From NCBI GenBank assembly GCA_943333015.1, contig CALQRR010000014.1, positions 1-12,453 on the forward strand: a DNA stretch of 12,453 bases, given 5' to 3'. The first letter of the stretch is position 1. Each line of letters begins with the position of its first letter. The stretch is from Chitinophaga pinensis. Lineage in GTDB: Bacteria > Bacteroidota > Bacteroidia > M30B66. A program made the translations under genes and the position numbers. The notes under the pieces were generated by a model. The model made no database searches. It saw nothing but the letters and a program-made list of their open reading frames with translations, and had not been told where the DNA came from. Shown here piece after piece: positions 1 through 7,464 of this stretch.

Positions 1-653
1 AGAATCAGCTTCTGATTATTCAAGCAAAAACGCACCAGGGACAAATGCCCTTTAAGTCCGAGTTTGTTGGTTATGTTGGATCTGTGATTTTCGACTGTTT
101 TGGCACTGATAAAGAGTTCCTGGGCAATATCAAAGGAGGAGCGGTCCTGAGCAATGAGTCTAAGAATACGGCGTTCGGAGGGTGTTAAGCGCTGTGTGAG
201 CAGCTCAAACTTTTCTTTCTCTTGCTGGTCTTCAACCGTTCCAAATTTTACGCCTTCCTTTATTTCATTTTGAGCACGTAAAACATCCAAGCGATCTAGG
301 CGAGCCTTCACAGCGTTGATAAGTTCGGCACTTGTAAAGGGCTTTGTAATATAATCGTCGGCTCCGAGTTCCATGCCCTCGCGCACATCACGACGATCAA
401 CTTTGGCAGAAATAAAAATAAAAGGAACGGATTGGAGTTTTGCTTCGTTGCGGATTTGTTCGATCAACCAGAAACCATCATAACGCGGCATCTTAATATC
501 ACATAAAATCAGATCGGGTAAAAAACTACGTGCTGCATTTAAACCTGTCTCTCCGTTATCAGCGCTTCTTACATCATACCCATGAAGAGAGATGATTTCC
601 TCAAGATTTTGACGTAAAATCATTTCATCTTCAACTATTAAAATTTTCTTCAT
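1..653 (-). CDS. Response regulator, REC + LuxR/NarL-type DNA-binding domain (C-terminus cut by window edge)
   Basis: Cytoplasmic transcription regulator, the likely phosphorylation target of the kinase encoded just upstream. My translation from the ATG at 651-653 stays open to the left edge (217 residues). Residues 1-120 form a receiver domain: acidic pocket E8/D9, phospho-acceptor D52 in the CDIKMP segment, S82 in FISAK, and conserved K104 in ITKPF. After a charged linker (about 121-150) comes a LuxR/GerE helix-turn-helix with LTPSERRILRLIA near residue 158 and the recognition-helix stretch ISAKTVENHRSNI near 185. The family is normally 200-220 residues, so only a few residues should be missing. 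The ATG lies inside the kinase gene, 23 bases before the kinase's last base, which suggests translational coupling. Target genes cannot be inferred. The family assignment is firm; the specific role is unknown. Confidence 0.93.
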   Translation of the reverse strand, partial: MKKILIVEDEMILRQNLEEIISLHGYDVRSADNGETGLNAARSFLPDLILCDIKMPRYDGFWLIEQIRNEAKLQSVPFIFISAKVDRRDVREGMELGADDYITKPFTSAELINAVKARLDRLDVLRAQNEIKEGVKFGTVEDQQEKEKFELLTQRLTPSERRILRLIAQDRSSFDIAQELFISAKTVENHRSNITNKLGLKGHLSLVRFCLNNQKLI

Positions 654-2889
654 GCTCACTATGTTGTTTGGGTAATATTATGGTAAACTGGGCGCCACTT
701 CCAAAGGTACTTTCAACGGATACGGTTCCTCCATGCAATTCAATAAGCTGCTTAACAATTACGAGACCTAGGCCAATTCCATGAATATTGATCGTGTTGG
801 ATGCACGGTAAAAGGAAGTGAAAAGATACTGGATTTCATCTTCAGGAATACCGATTCCATAATCTCTGAATTTGATGTGCAATTCATCCGCGCTATAATG
901 TGCATGAACTTCCGGTATTTGAGCACTCCCCTTAGAATATTTAGAAGCGTTAGACAACAAATTATATAAAACATGACGCATTAATTGCGGATCAAGATGC
1001 ATAAAAAATGGCTCGCCGGTAACTTTAAATGAAAACTCATCATTCCCATTGGAGAGCGATGCTTTATCATTTATTAAATCATTGAGCAATTCATTACAAC
1101 AAATCTTTTTACGCTTGAGCATCATTCGACCGGCATCGGTTTTACCCAATACGAGAATATTATTCATCACCTCGGTCATCCACTTAATCTCTTGCTCGAT
1201 ACGATTATGATGCTGCGTAAATGATTTTGTGATGTCATCTGGCATCAAAAGCTGCTGGGAAATGCGCAGGTTCAGAATGTCCATGCTCGACTGAATCGTT
1301 GCCAATGGTGTCCTAAACTCGTGGGAAGCCAAATTGATAAAGTGGGACTTAAACTGGTTCAGCATGCGTTCTTTTTCCAATGCCGCCTGTGTGTTCTTCT
1401 CCGCAGTTTTGTGTGATGTAATATCATTCTGAACGGAAACGAACTGAACTACGTTTAATCCTGCATCAAAAACAGGAGTAAGATCGAGCAATAGCCAATA
1501 CGGCTTTCCACTTTTGCTGTAATTAAGAATTTCACCATGATAGCTGGTCGCATTTGAAATCGCTTTTACAATTTTCTCAATTTCAATCATGTTGGTTTCT
1601 GGCCCATGCAGCATCTCGCATGTTCGCCCGTAGAGCTCTTCTAAGGTGTATTCCGACAATTCTGTAAAACTAGAATTAACCCATTCCACGCGTCCAATCG
1701 AATCAGTAATGATAACGATTGAATTTGTTTTTTCAGCAACAATGGCCAGTTGCTGTAATTCCTGATTTTTCTTAACGATATCGCTTATGTCACGCGCAAT
1801 GCAAATAATGCCACCATCGGGTAAAGCGGTCAAGCAAATATCTTGGTAGATAAATGTCCCGTCTTTTTTAAGTCCGCGGGTTAAGCCTTGATAATATCCC
1901 TTGGCAATAAATTCAGGAAATACTTCGGTGCTGATACGTTCAATTTCATCGGGCGGATAAATAAACGTCCATGACTGCCCCAATAATTCTGATTCTTCCG
2001 AATATCCAAATAATTCAACATGCGCCTTGTTCAGATAGGTGTATTGATCCTGCCCGTTCATGATAGCAATTCCTTCCCGTGAATTTTCGATTGCCAAACG
2101 CTGCTGAAATAATATATTGTTGGACTCCCGCTGATCAGTGATGTCAAGCATTGTTCCAGAGATGCGGGAAGAAAGGATGTCGGACTCACTGATTTTGGCA
2201 ATGAACTTCACCCACACTATTTCACCGTCTCTATTAACAATGCGCAATTCAAGTTCAACACGCTCTGTGGCGTTTTTCGCCAAGTCACTGCAATTCTTGC
2301 TAAATTGAGAAATGTCATCTGTATGAATCCATCCTTGCAGATTTCTTCCAAGTGTTTCCTCTTGTGTGTATCCTGTTATCTTTTCCCAGGCAGCATTCAT
2401 AAAGCGGATACAGCCGAATTCATCCAGCTGAAATACAATTTCATGCAGCTGATTAATCAGGTCGTTGTATGCAAAATTATGTTCTATCGACTTGCTCCCC
2501 AGCAGGATCTGTTTGGTAATATCCTGCATGGAAACATGAATACAAACAACATTGCCCAATTCATCCAAAATCGGATTGAATACAGAATGCTGCCAAGCAA
2601 TTATTCCACTCGGCAAAAATGTCTTGAAAATACCTTCTGAACGCACTTTTCGTTCATACGTTTTTTCAATACAGGAATTCATTCTCAGGGTATCTTCAGC
2701 AGAATAATAGGTGTTCGACTTCAGAAGATTTATCATCTCTCCATGTGGGAGTTCAAAAAATTCGAAGATAAAATTAGACCAAAGTATTTCTCCTGTTCCC
2801 AAATGCAGCTCCCAATCACCAAACTGGAAGGCTTCTCGCATCATTTTCTGACGAATGCCAGATGAGGAAGATTTTGAATGAGTCAACAT
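631..2889 (-). CDS. Soluble multi-PAS sensor histidine kinase
   Basis: Autophosphorylating sensor kinase of 752 residues if started at the ATG at 2887-2889. No membrane segment or signal peptide is visible, so it probably senses a cytoplasmic cue. Domains in order: a divergent PAS (about 20-127), three clearer PAS domains with their C-terminal segments (about 141-256, 264-374, 382-497), HisKA dimerisation domain with phospho-acceptor H523 in LASHEFRTPL, and HATPase_c with N-box N643/N647 (NLLSNASKYS), G1 DYGIGIP (676-682) and G2 GIGLGL (704-709). The reading frame stays open upstream to about 3210, but that part runs antisense into hemH and lacks domain character. A TATATTTG box at 2927-2934 also places the transcript start downstream of an alternative ATG at 2949. 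A start at 2844 or 2841 remains possible. PAS ligands (haem, flavin or none) cannot be told by eye. It overlaps the response regulator gene by 23 bases. Confidence 0.93.
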   Translation of the reverse strand: MLTHSKSSSSGIRQKMMREAFQFGDWELHLGTGEILWSNFIFEFFELPHGEMINLLKSNTYYSAEDTLRMNSCIEKTYERKVRSEGIFKTFLPSGIIAWQHSVFNPILDELGNVVCIHVSMQDITKQILLGSKSIEHNFAYNDLINQLHEIVFQLDEFGCIRFMNAAWEKITGYTQEETLGRNLQGWIHTDDISQFSKNCSDLAKNATERVELELRIVNRDGEIVWVKFIAKISESDILSSRISGTMLDITDQRESNNILFQQRLAIENSREGIAIMNGQDQYTYLNKAHVELFGYSEESELLGQSWTFIYPPDEIERISTEVFPEFIAKGYYQGLTRGLKKDGTFIYQDICLTALPDGGIICIARDISDIVKKNQELQQLAIVAEKTNSIVIITDSIGRVEWVNSSFTELSEYTLEELYGRTCEMLHGPETNMIEIEKIVKAISNATSYHGEILNYSKSGKPYWLLLDLTPVFDAGLNVVQFVSVQNDITSHKTAEKNTQAALEKERMLNQFKSHFINLASHEFRTPLATIQSSMDILNLRISQQLLMPDDITKSFTQHHNRIEQEIKWMTEVMNNILVLGKTDAGRMMLKRKKICCNELLNDLINDKASLSNGNDEFSFKVTGEPFFMHLDPQLMRHVLYNLLSNASKYSKGSAQIPEVHAHYSADELHIKFRDYGIGIPEDEIQYLFTSFYRASNTINIHGIGLGLVIVKQLIELHGGTVSVESTFGSGAQFTIILPKQHSEHEENFNS

Positions 2890-2926
2890 TTTAATGCAGG
2901 GATTAAATGAAATGTTTGACGAATTA

Positions 2927-2956
2927 CAAATATAGAGAGCAGCCTTCATAGCCGAA
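2927..2956 (-). promoter_or_regulatory. Candidate Bacteroidota-type promoter for the kinase-regulator operon
   Basis: On the minus strand TATATTTG (2934 down to 2927) matches the Bacteroidota -7 consensus TAnnTTTG fully. A TTC at 2956-2954, 19 bases upstream, is one mismatch from the -33 TTG. A transcript start near 2920 would give a leader of about 30 bases to the ATG at 2889. This is inferred from consensus only. Confidence 0.5.
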
Positions 2957-2983
2957 ATGAGAACCAACCCCCATATTGGAGTC

Positions 2984-3013
2984 TTCAGATAAGCTACGCA
3001 TTGGCTACATTTG
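2984..3013 (+). promoter_or_regulatory. Candidate Bacteroidota-type promoter for hemH
   Basis: TACATTTG at 3006-3013 matches TAnnTTTG; TTC at 2984-2986 lies 19 bases upstream as a near -33 TTG. The predicted transcript start near 3020 leaves about 27 bases of leader before the ATG at 3047. This argues against a TTG start at 3011, which would lie within the box itself. The opposing kinase promoter is about 30 bases away, so the 157-base gap is a compact divergent control region. Confidence 0.5.
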
Positions 3014-3046
3014 CCAACCATTTCGATACAGAATCGTTTGTTATCA

Positions 3047-4069
3047 ATGAAACCGATCAAAACCGGAGTTCTACTCCTACAACTGGGTACGCCCGATAGT
3101 CCTTCTACCGCCGATGTCCGTAAATACCTTCGGGAATTCCTCATGGATCCGCGGGTCATCGATGTTCCATATTTGCTGCGACAGCTGCTTGTAAACGGGA
3201 TTATTGCCAATTTCAGAGCCCCTAAGTCCGCAAAACTCTACAAAGAGATTTGGACAGAACAGGGTTCGCCATTGCTCATATATGGAAAGGCAGTTCAGCA
3301 AGCCTTGCAACAACGCCTTGGTGAAAATTACATCGTCGAGCTCGGCATGCGCTACCAACAGCCTCCCATGCAAGAGGCACTCAGCCGCTTTCGGAAAGCC
3401 AAAGTGGAGAAATTAATATTACTTCCGCTGTATCCACAATTTGCCTCTTCCAGCACCGGCTCTTCACTCCAGAAAGCGTTCGAAACCATTGCCCAGTGGG
3501 AAGTCATTCCTGAAGTTCATGCCTTCGCATCTTATTACACCCATGAAGACTATATCCGCCTGTGGGCAGAAAAAGGAAAGGCATTAAATGATGGAAGTTT
3601 TGATGCGTTCATGTTCACCTTCCATGGAGTTCCATGGCGGCATATCCGGAAAACGGAATGCGGCGGAACGTGTCAACAAGGCCCGAAAGAATGTCCGGCA
3701 ATCTCCGATCAAAATCACGTGTGTTATCGGGCGCAGTGTTTCGCCAATGCACGCGCCGTTCGTGATGCTGCAGGCCTTCCTCCCGAATTAACGTATATCA
3801 ATTTCCAGTCGCGGCTAGGTAAAGACCCTTGGCTAACTCCCTACACCGATGAAACGCTCATCCGTTTGGCCAAAGAAGGAAAAAAACGCATTCTGGTATT
3901 TTCGCCCTCTTTCACAGCCGATTGCCTGGAAACGATTCACGAAGTTGGAGTCGAATACAACGAGTTGTTTCAGGAACATGGTGGAGAGAAACTGGTTTTA
4001 GTTCCAAGCATGAACAGCGATGCTGGTTGGATCTCATTTCTAGAAAATATGGTCCGTCAAAAAAGCTGA
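3047..4069 (+). CDS. hemH: Ferrochelatase with internal cysteine cluster
   Basis: Inserts Fe2+ into protoporphyrin IX, the last step of protohaem synthesis, in the cytoplasm or at the inner membrane face. The product is 340 residues, normal for the family. Diagnostic segments are LLQLGTPDSP near the N-terminus, the GMRYQQPP segment (100-107), LPLYPQFASSSTGS (126-139), catalytic H193 in FTFHGVP, FQSRLG(K)DPWL (253-262), and E295 in TADCLETIHE. Five cysteines (C205, C209, C216, C226, C231) sit directly after the catalytic His loop. An internal group of four cysteines in this region ligates a [2Fe-2S] cluster in one described class of bacterial ferrochelatases, so a cluster is plausible here; this is inference. 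The start at 3047 (ATG) fits family N-termini; an upstream in-frame TTG at 3011 would add 12 unlike residues. The ligase gene follows after 63 bases with no evident promoter between, so co-transcription is likely. Confidence 0.96.
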   Translation: MKPIKTGVLLLQLGTPDSPSTADVRKYLREFLMDPRVIDVPYLLRQLLVNGIIANFRAPKSAKLYKEIWTEQGSPLLIYGKAVQQALQQRLGENYIVELGMRYQQPPMQEALSRFRKAKVEKLILLPLYPQFASSSTGSSLQKAFETIAQWEVIPEVHAFASYYTHEDYIRLWAEKGKALNDGSFDAFMFTFHGVPWRHIRKTECGGTCQQGPKECPAISDQNHVCYRAQCFANARAVRDAAGLPPELTYINFQSRLGKDPWLTPYTDETLIRLAKEGKKRILVFSPSFTADCLETIHEVGVEYNELFQEHGGEKLVLVPSMNSDAGWISFLENMVRQKS

Positions 4070-4132
4070 TCCCATTCCGAGAAATTTCTTCACATTTATA
4101 CCATCACCCCCGCTTAGGCGTTAAACCGGCGA

Positions 4133-5746
4133 ATGCTTCCTAAACAGCTACGCTTTCTTCATCCTTACCTGCATTTTACCGGCTTGCTGCTGATGGTAGC
4201 AGGACTTCCATTTTCCCTCCTGCTGATGAGCCTTTCACAGTTTTTCATTGGAGGAAATTGGATTCTCGAAGGTGAATACGCGGAGAAATGGGCCCGTTTC
4301 AAATCCAATCGGAGTGCATGGCTCTTATGCGCCCTTTTTCTAATGCTGCTCCCGGGCATGCTCTGGACGGAAAACCTGAACGACGGATTCAAGCTCATCC
4401 GGATTAACCTGCCTTTTCTCATTTATCCGTTTGTGCTGGCATCTGTTCCTCCCTTGAAAAAATCATGGTATGAACTCCTGCTCAAGCTCAGCCTGCTTGC
4501 TGTTTTTCTGGCTACGTTGGCCTGCACCTCCATTGGTCTTCCTCGCTGGCTCAATGGAGAACTTTCGGACATCCGGAATATTTCACTCTTCATCTCCCAC
4601 ATTCGATTTGCCTTACTCATTGCACTGGCAATTTTGATTGGAATATGGATGCTCAGCTCGAAAGTCATTGCGTTGAGCAAACCCGAACGCGGATTCTTGC
4701 AAGTGATGATCCTCTGGATGACGGCGTTTCTTTTCATCCTGCAATCACTCACCGGATTGGGCATTTTGCTCACCATCTTGCTAGGTTGGGGAATATATAC
4801 CGTGTGGAAAAAATATTCCCTCCGCACCGCATTGCTCATCTATGCAATTCCAGTGATTGTGGTTACAGGAATTACCTGGCAAGGCATTTCAGCTTGGAAA
4901 AACTATAAAACCCCCGATGCCATTTACGCATCCCCCGCGCCCGACACTACCATCCGAGGCAATCCATACACTCATGCGTTAACAGTGCTCGAAAACGGCC
5001 ACTATGTACTGAGCTATGTGTGTGAACAGGAATTGCGACAGGAATGGAAAAAACGGAGTACACTCAACCTCGACAGTACCGATAAGAAAGGCCATTCAGC
5101 CTATTTTACACTCATCCGGTTTCTCAATTCGAAGGGATTGAAGAAAGATGCCGACGGTGTCAAGGCACTTTCCCAGCGGGAGGTCCGTTACATCGAGCAA
5201 GGTGTTGCCAATGTTAATTACACCGGGCTTTGGGGAATCCGGATGCGGTTTTATCAGTTGCTCTGGGAGCTCGATTACCGGCAGCGGGACGGGTCAAAAC
5301 CTGTAGGACACACCATCATGATGAAGCTGGAATTTTGGAAAAATGCACGCCTTATCGTGAACGAAAATCCGTTTGCCGGCGTTGGTACCGGAGATGTTTC
5401 CGACAGTTTCAAAAAAGCATATCAGCAAAATGCCAGCTGGCTCGATCCTCAGTGGTGGATGACTGCGCACAATCATTACCTGTATACCGCCGTGGCTTTG
5501 GGTATTCCGGGTTTACTTTTCTTTCTGTACTGTTTTTTTGTGCCGTATTTGCGCAGCCGAAAAGACAAGTACATACCCCTCCGCCTATTTTTCATCATTG
5601 CTGTAATATCCATGCTCACAGAAGATACACTCACCACGCAGGCCGGTGTTTCCTTTGTCGCGTTTTATTACTGCTTTTTCCTTTTTGCACGGCCTTTTTC
5701 AGGAAGCACCTCTTCCTCTTCTTCCTCTGTCGGATCAACAGACTGA
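4133..5746 (+). CDS. O-antigen ligase/polymerase-family membrane protein (Wzy_C type)
   Basis: Polytopic inner-membrane protein of 537 residues. Hydrophobic segments lie at about 15-38, 61-78, 90-106, 117-135, 150-174, 190-225 (two), 231-250, 452-471, 481-496 and 503-518. A hydrophilic loop of about 200 residues (251-450), presumably periplasmic, carries ENPFAGVGTGD (411-421), and the segment leading into the next helix has H446-N447, then nine residues, then G457-IP-G460. This fits the H[NSQ]X9GXXG motif of WaaL ligases. Members transfer or polymerise undecaprenyl-linked glycans. Which activity this one has (lipid A-core ligase, Wzy polymerase or protein O-glycosylation) cannot be told, and no glycan gene cluster surrounds it. 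The ATG at 4133 is the first start after an in-frame TAG at 4115. The last 25 residues, ending in a Ser-rich tail, are coded opposite the end of rsmI. Confidence 0.85.
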   Translation: MLPKQLRFLHPYLHFTGLLLMVAGLPFSLLLMSLSQFFIGGNWILEGEYAEKWARFKSNRSAWLLCALFLMLLPGMLWTENLNDGFKLIRINLPFLIYPFVLASVPPLKKSWYELLLKLSLLAVFLATLACTSIGLPRWLNGELSDIRNISLFISHIRFALLIALAILIGIWMLSSKVIALSKPERGFLQVMILWMTAFLFILQSLTGLGILLTILLGWGIYTVWKKYSLRTALLIYAIPVIVVTGITWQGISAWKNYKTPDAIYASPAPDTTIRGNPYTHALTVLENGHYVLSYVCEQELRQEWKKRSTLNLDSTDKKGHSAYFTLIRFLNSKGLKKDADGVKALSQREVRYIEQGVANVNYTGLWGIRMRFYQLLWELDYRQRDGSKPVGHTIMMKLEFWKNARLIVNENPFAGVGTGDVSDSFKKAYQQNASWLDPQWWMTAHNHYLYTAVALGIPGLLFFLYCFFVPYLRSRKDKYIPLRLFFIIAVISMLTEDTLTTQAGVSFVAFYYCFFLFARPFSGSTSSSSSSVGSTD

Positions 5747-6414
5747 TTCGTTCCACCTACCACTAGCACGATTTCGCCCTTCGGAACGTGTTTCTCATAG
5801 TAGTCGGCCAACTCTGTTAAACTTCCCCGCTTACATTCTTCAAACATTTTACTCAGCTCCCGAACGACTGCCGCTTTTCGGTCGACTCCACAAAACTCAG
5901 CCATTTGCCGCAAGGTCTTCACCAGTCGGTAGGGAGATTCATACAAGACAATCGTGCGTTCCTCACTAGCAAGCCGTTTGATTTTTGTCTGACGCCCTTT
6001 TTTATGCGGAAGGAAGCCTTCAAAACAAAACCGGTCAGCGGGTAATCCCGAGATAACCAAAGCAGGGATCAATGCGGTTGGACCAGGCAGGCATTCCACC
6101 TGAATTCCTGCTTCGATGCACGCACGTACGAGTAAAAAACCAGGATCGGAAATACCCGGTGTGCCTGCATCCGTAATAAGTGCAATGGTGGTGCTGTCTT
6201 CAATCAGCCGGATAGTTGCACTGAGAACCTGATGTTCATTGTGCTGATGAAACGCACGCAATGGCCGTGAAATATCTAGCAGTCGTAAAAGATTTCCCGA
6301 GGTCCGAGTGTCCTCCGCCAAAATCATATCCGCCTCCCGAAGCAAACGGATAGAACGCAACGTGATGTCTTCCAGATTCCCTAACGGCGTTGGAACCAGA
6401 ATGAGTTTCCCCAT
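5668..6414 (-). CDS. rsmI: 16S rRNA (cytidine-1402-2'-O)-methyltransferase
   Basis: SAM-dependent methyltransferase of the tetrapyrrole-methylase fold that 2'-O-methylates C1402 of 16S rRNA in the decoding centre. The product is 248 residues. Hallmarks are LVPTPLGNLEDIT at 6-18, AEDTRTSGNLLR at 33-44, TDAGTPGISDPG at 81-92 (the SAM-site loop), the LPGPTALIPAL segment, FEGFLPHKKGRQ and LYESPYRL. The catalytic domain seems to end near GEIVLVVGG; the tail after it (about 223-248) contains six Glu in a row (230-235) and then a Lys/Arg-rich end. That tail corresponds almost exactly to the 79 bases shared antisense with the O-antigen ligase gene. The ATG lies one base after the TGA of the upstream unnamed gene, so the two are very likely co-transcribed and coupled. 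Confidence 0.95.
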   Translation of the reverse strand: MGKLILVPTPLGNLEDITLRSIRLLREADMILAEDTRTSGNLLRLLDISRPLRAFHQHNEHQVLSATIRLIEDSTTIALITDAGTPGISDPGFLLVRACIEAGIQVECLPGPTALIPALVISGLPADRFCFEGFLPHKKGRQTKIKRLASEERTIVLYESPYRLVKTLRQMAEFCGVDRKAAVVRELSKMFEECKRGSLTELADYYEKHVPKGEIVLVVGGTNQSVDPTEEEEEEVLPEKGRAKRKKQ

Positions 6415-6415
6415 A

Positions 6416-7366
6416 TCAGGCGTTGTGCAGGTAGCGACGGTTCAGCAAATCGGCGAGCCCTTGAAAAGACTTACTCTCCGAATCCCAACTGTATTTCGAT
6501 TTCAGTTCCTGGAAATAATCTTCCGCTTCGCCGTAATTCTCAAAATTATTCAGCTTGTCGAGCGCCTCGTTGTATTCGTTTACGTTATTCTTAAACAGAT
6601 CTTTGAGGTACGCGAACTTTTCATTGATTCCAATGGCCGACTTGATGTTGGAAATGGGCTGACGGGTTGCTTGGTTGGCAACCGTCTTTTCTGCCGGCTT
6701 GGCAATTTTATCATATAAGGAAGCTGCCTTTTCAAAAATGCTTTCCTTTTTCGAATCAGCTGAAACAGGTTCCGGCTTAAACTCAATCTTACGCACCGTT
6801 GGAACAAAATCCTTCTGACGTTCCTGAAGCAAATCCACTTTAGGGGGAGTAACAGCAGCAGGAGCCTCCACAACAATTGGCTTAACAGCGTCTTCTTTTA
6901 CCTGTGACGCATCAAACGTTTTCTGCCAAGCAATGGGCGATGGCTCAGGCGTTTTCTCCGAAACTACTTTTTTCTCAGGTGCCTTAACAACAGGTTCTGG
7001 AGCTTTCGCTTCTTCTACAGGGACAACATCGGCCTCAACAACTTCCTGCGGCGTTTCTACCACCATAACTGGTTCAGGCGTTTCTACCGTCACGGGTTCA
7101 GGAGCAGGAATTTCCACAGGAACAGGAACTTCTTCTTTTTCAGGAACAGAAACACGTGTTTCAACAACCGGTGCTGATGTACGGCGCTGATGTTCAGAGA
7201 GCGTGCGTAAATCGAGCAGTGATTCGTAAAGATCCCGAACATCTTTCAATGCCAGATCAACTTCCATCAACGGAATTGATTCTTTGTACTGAATAATACG
7301 GCTATACTGCTCTTCTACCTTGTAAAGCAAGTGTGTGATATCGTCGTGAATACGTTTCGCGTCCAT
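6416..7366 (-). CDS. Unnamed Pro/Glu/Val-rich protein with conserved-looking ends
   Basis: I do not recognise a named family with certainty. The product has 316 residues from the ATG at 7364-7366; a TTG at 7423 would add 19 residues but lies beyond the tdk promoter on the other strand and lacks support. Residues 1-60 are charged, probably helical and coiled-coil-like (KRIHDDITHLLYKVEEQYSR). Residues about 62-190 are low-complexity, rich in Pro, Glu, Val and Ala (repeated PVxVETPEPV-like units) and probably disordered. The last 80 residues (238-316) look like a compact helical domain with AIGINEKFAYLKDLF and SKYSWD, ending in LLNRRYLHNA. No signal peptide or membrane segment is visible, so a cytoplasmic location is likely. 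From memory, similar C-terminal segments occur in uncharacterised Bacteroidota proteins. It sits one base upstream of rsmI and divergent from tdk. No function is proposed. Confidence 0.8.
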   Translation of the reverse strand: MDAKRIHDDITHLLYKVEEQYSRIIQYKESIPLMEVDLALKDVRDLYESLLDLRTLSEHQRRTSAPVVETRVSVPEKEEVPVPVEIPAPEPVTVETPEPVMVVETPQEVVEADVVPVEEAKAPEPVVKAPEKKVVSEKTPEPSPIAWQKTFDASQVKEDAVKPIVVEAPAAVTPPKVDLLQERQKDFVPTVRKIEFKPEPVSADSKKESIFEKAASLYDKIAKPAEKTVANQATRQPISNIKSAIGINEKFAYLKDLFKNNVNEYNEALDKLNNFENYGEAEDYFQELKSKYSWDSESKSFQGLADLLNRRYLHNA

Positions 7367-7382
7367 AAGGGTTGATCCCGAA

Positions 7383-7414
7383 TTGATGAATCGATGGTCT
7401 TTTATGTAGTTTTG
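7383..7414 (+). promoter_or_regulatory. Candidate Bacteroidota-type promoter for tdk-murF/alr
   Basis: TTG at 7383-7385 and TAGTTTTG at 7407-7414, separated by 21 bases, fit the TTG-N19-21-TAnnTTTG form. Transcription would begin around 7421, giving a leader of about 45 bases before the tdk ATG at 7465. A GTG at 7414 in the tdk frame would lie at the edge of the box and upstream of the transcript start, so it is disfavoured. No equally good box was found for the divergent gene; TATTTTTA at 7440-7433 on the minus strand is one mismatch off but has no -33 partner. Confidence 0.5.
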
Positions 7415-7464
7415 TGGAATCAATCCACCGGGTAAAAATACGTAAATTCATATCGGTTGCTCTC

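Noticed and set aside
3011..3046. TTG start for hemH adding 12 residues
   Set aside because: The TTG lies inside the TACATTTG promoter box and the extra residues do not resemble ferrochelatase N-termini.
2890..3210. Upstream in-frame extension of the kinase gene to a TTG at 3210
   Set aside because: It runs antisense across the hemH start, includes both promoter boxes, and its sequence lacks any domain character.
4080..4089. Palindrome AGAAATTTCT between hemH and the ligase gene
   Set aside because: It is a short A/T-rich palindrome without a T run or loop, likely chance.
5230..5766. Plus-strand alternative frame of 178 codons across the ligase 3' end
   Set aside because: It overlaps the ligase frame with all its conserved motifs and reads as Arg/Cys/His-rich shadow sequence.
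6933..7190. Plus-strand Ser/Gly/Thr-rich open frame
   Set aside because: It is the mirror of the Pro/Glu/Val-rich linker of the minus-strand gene; low complexity explains its openness.
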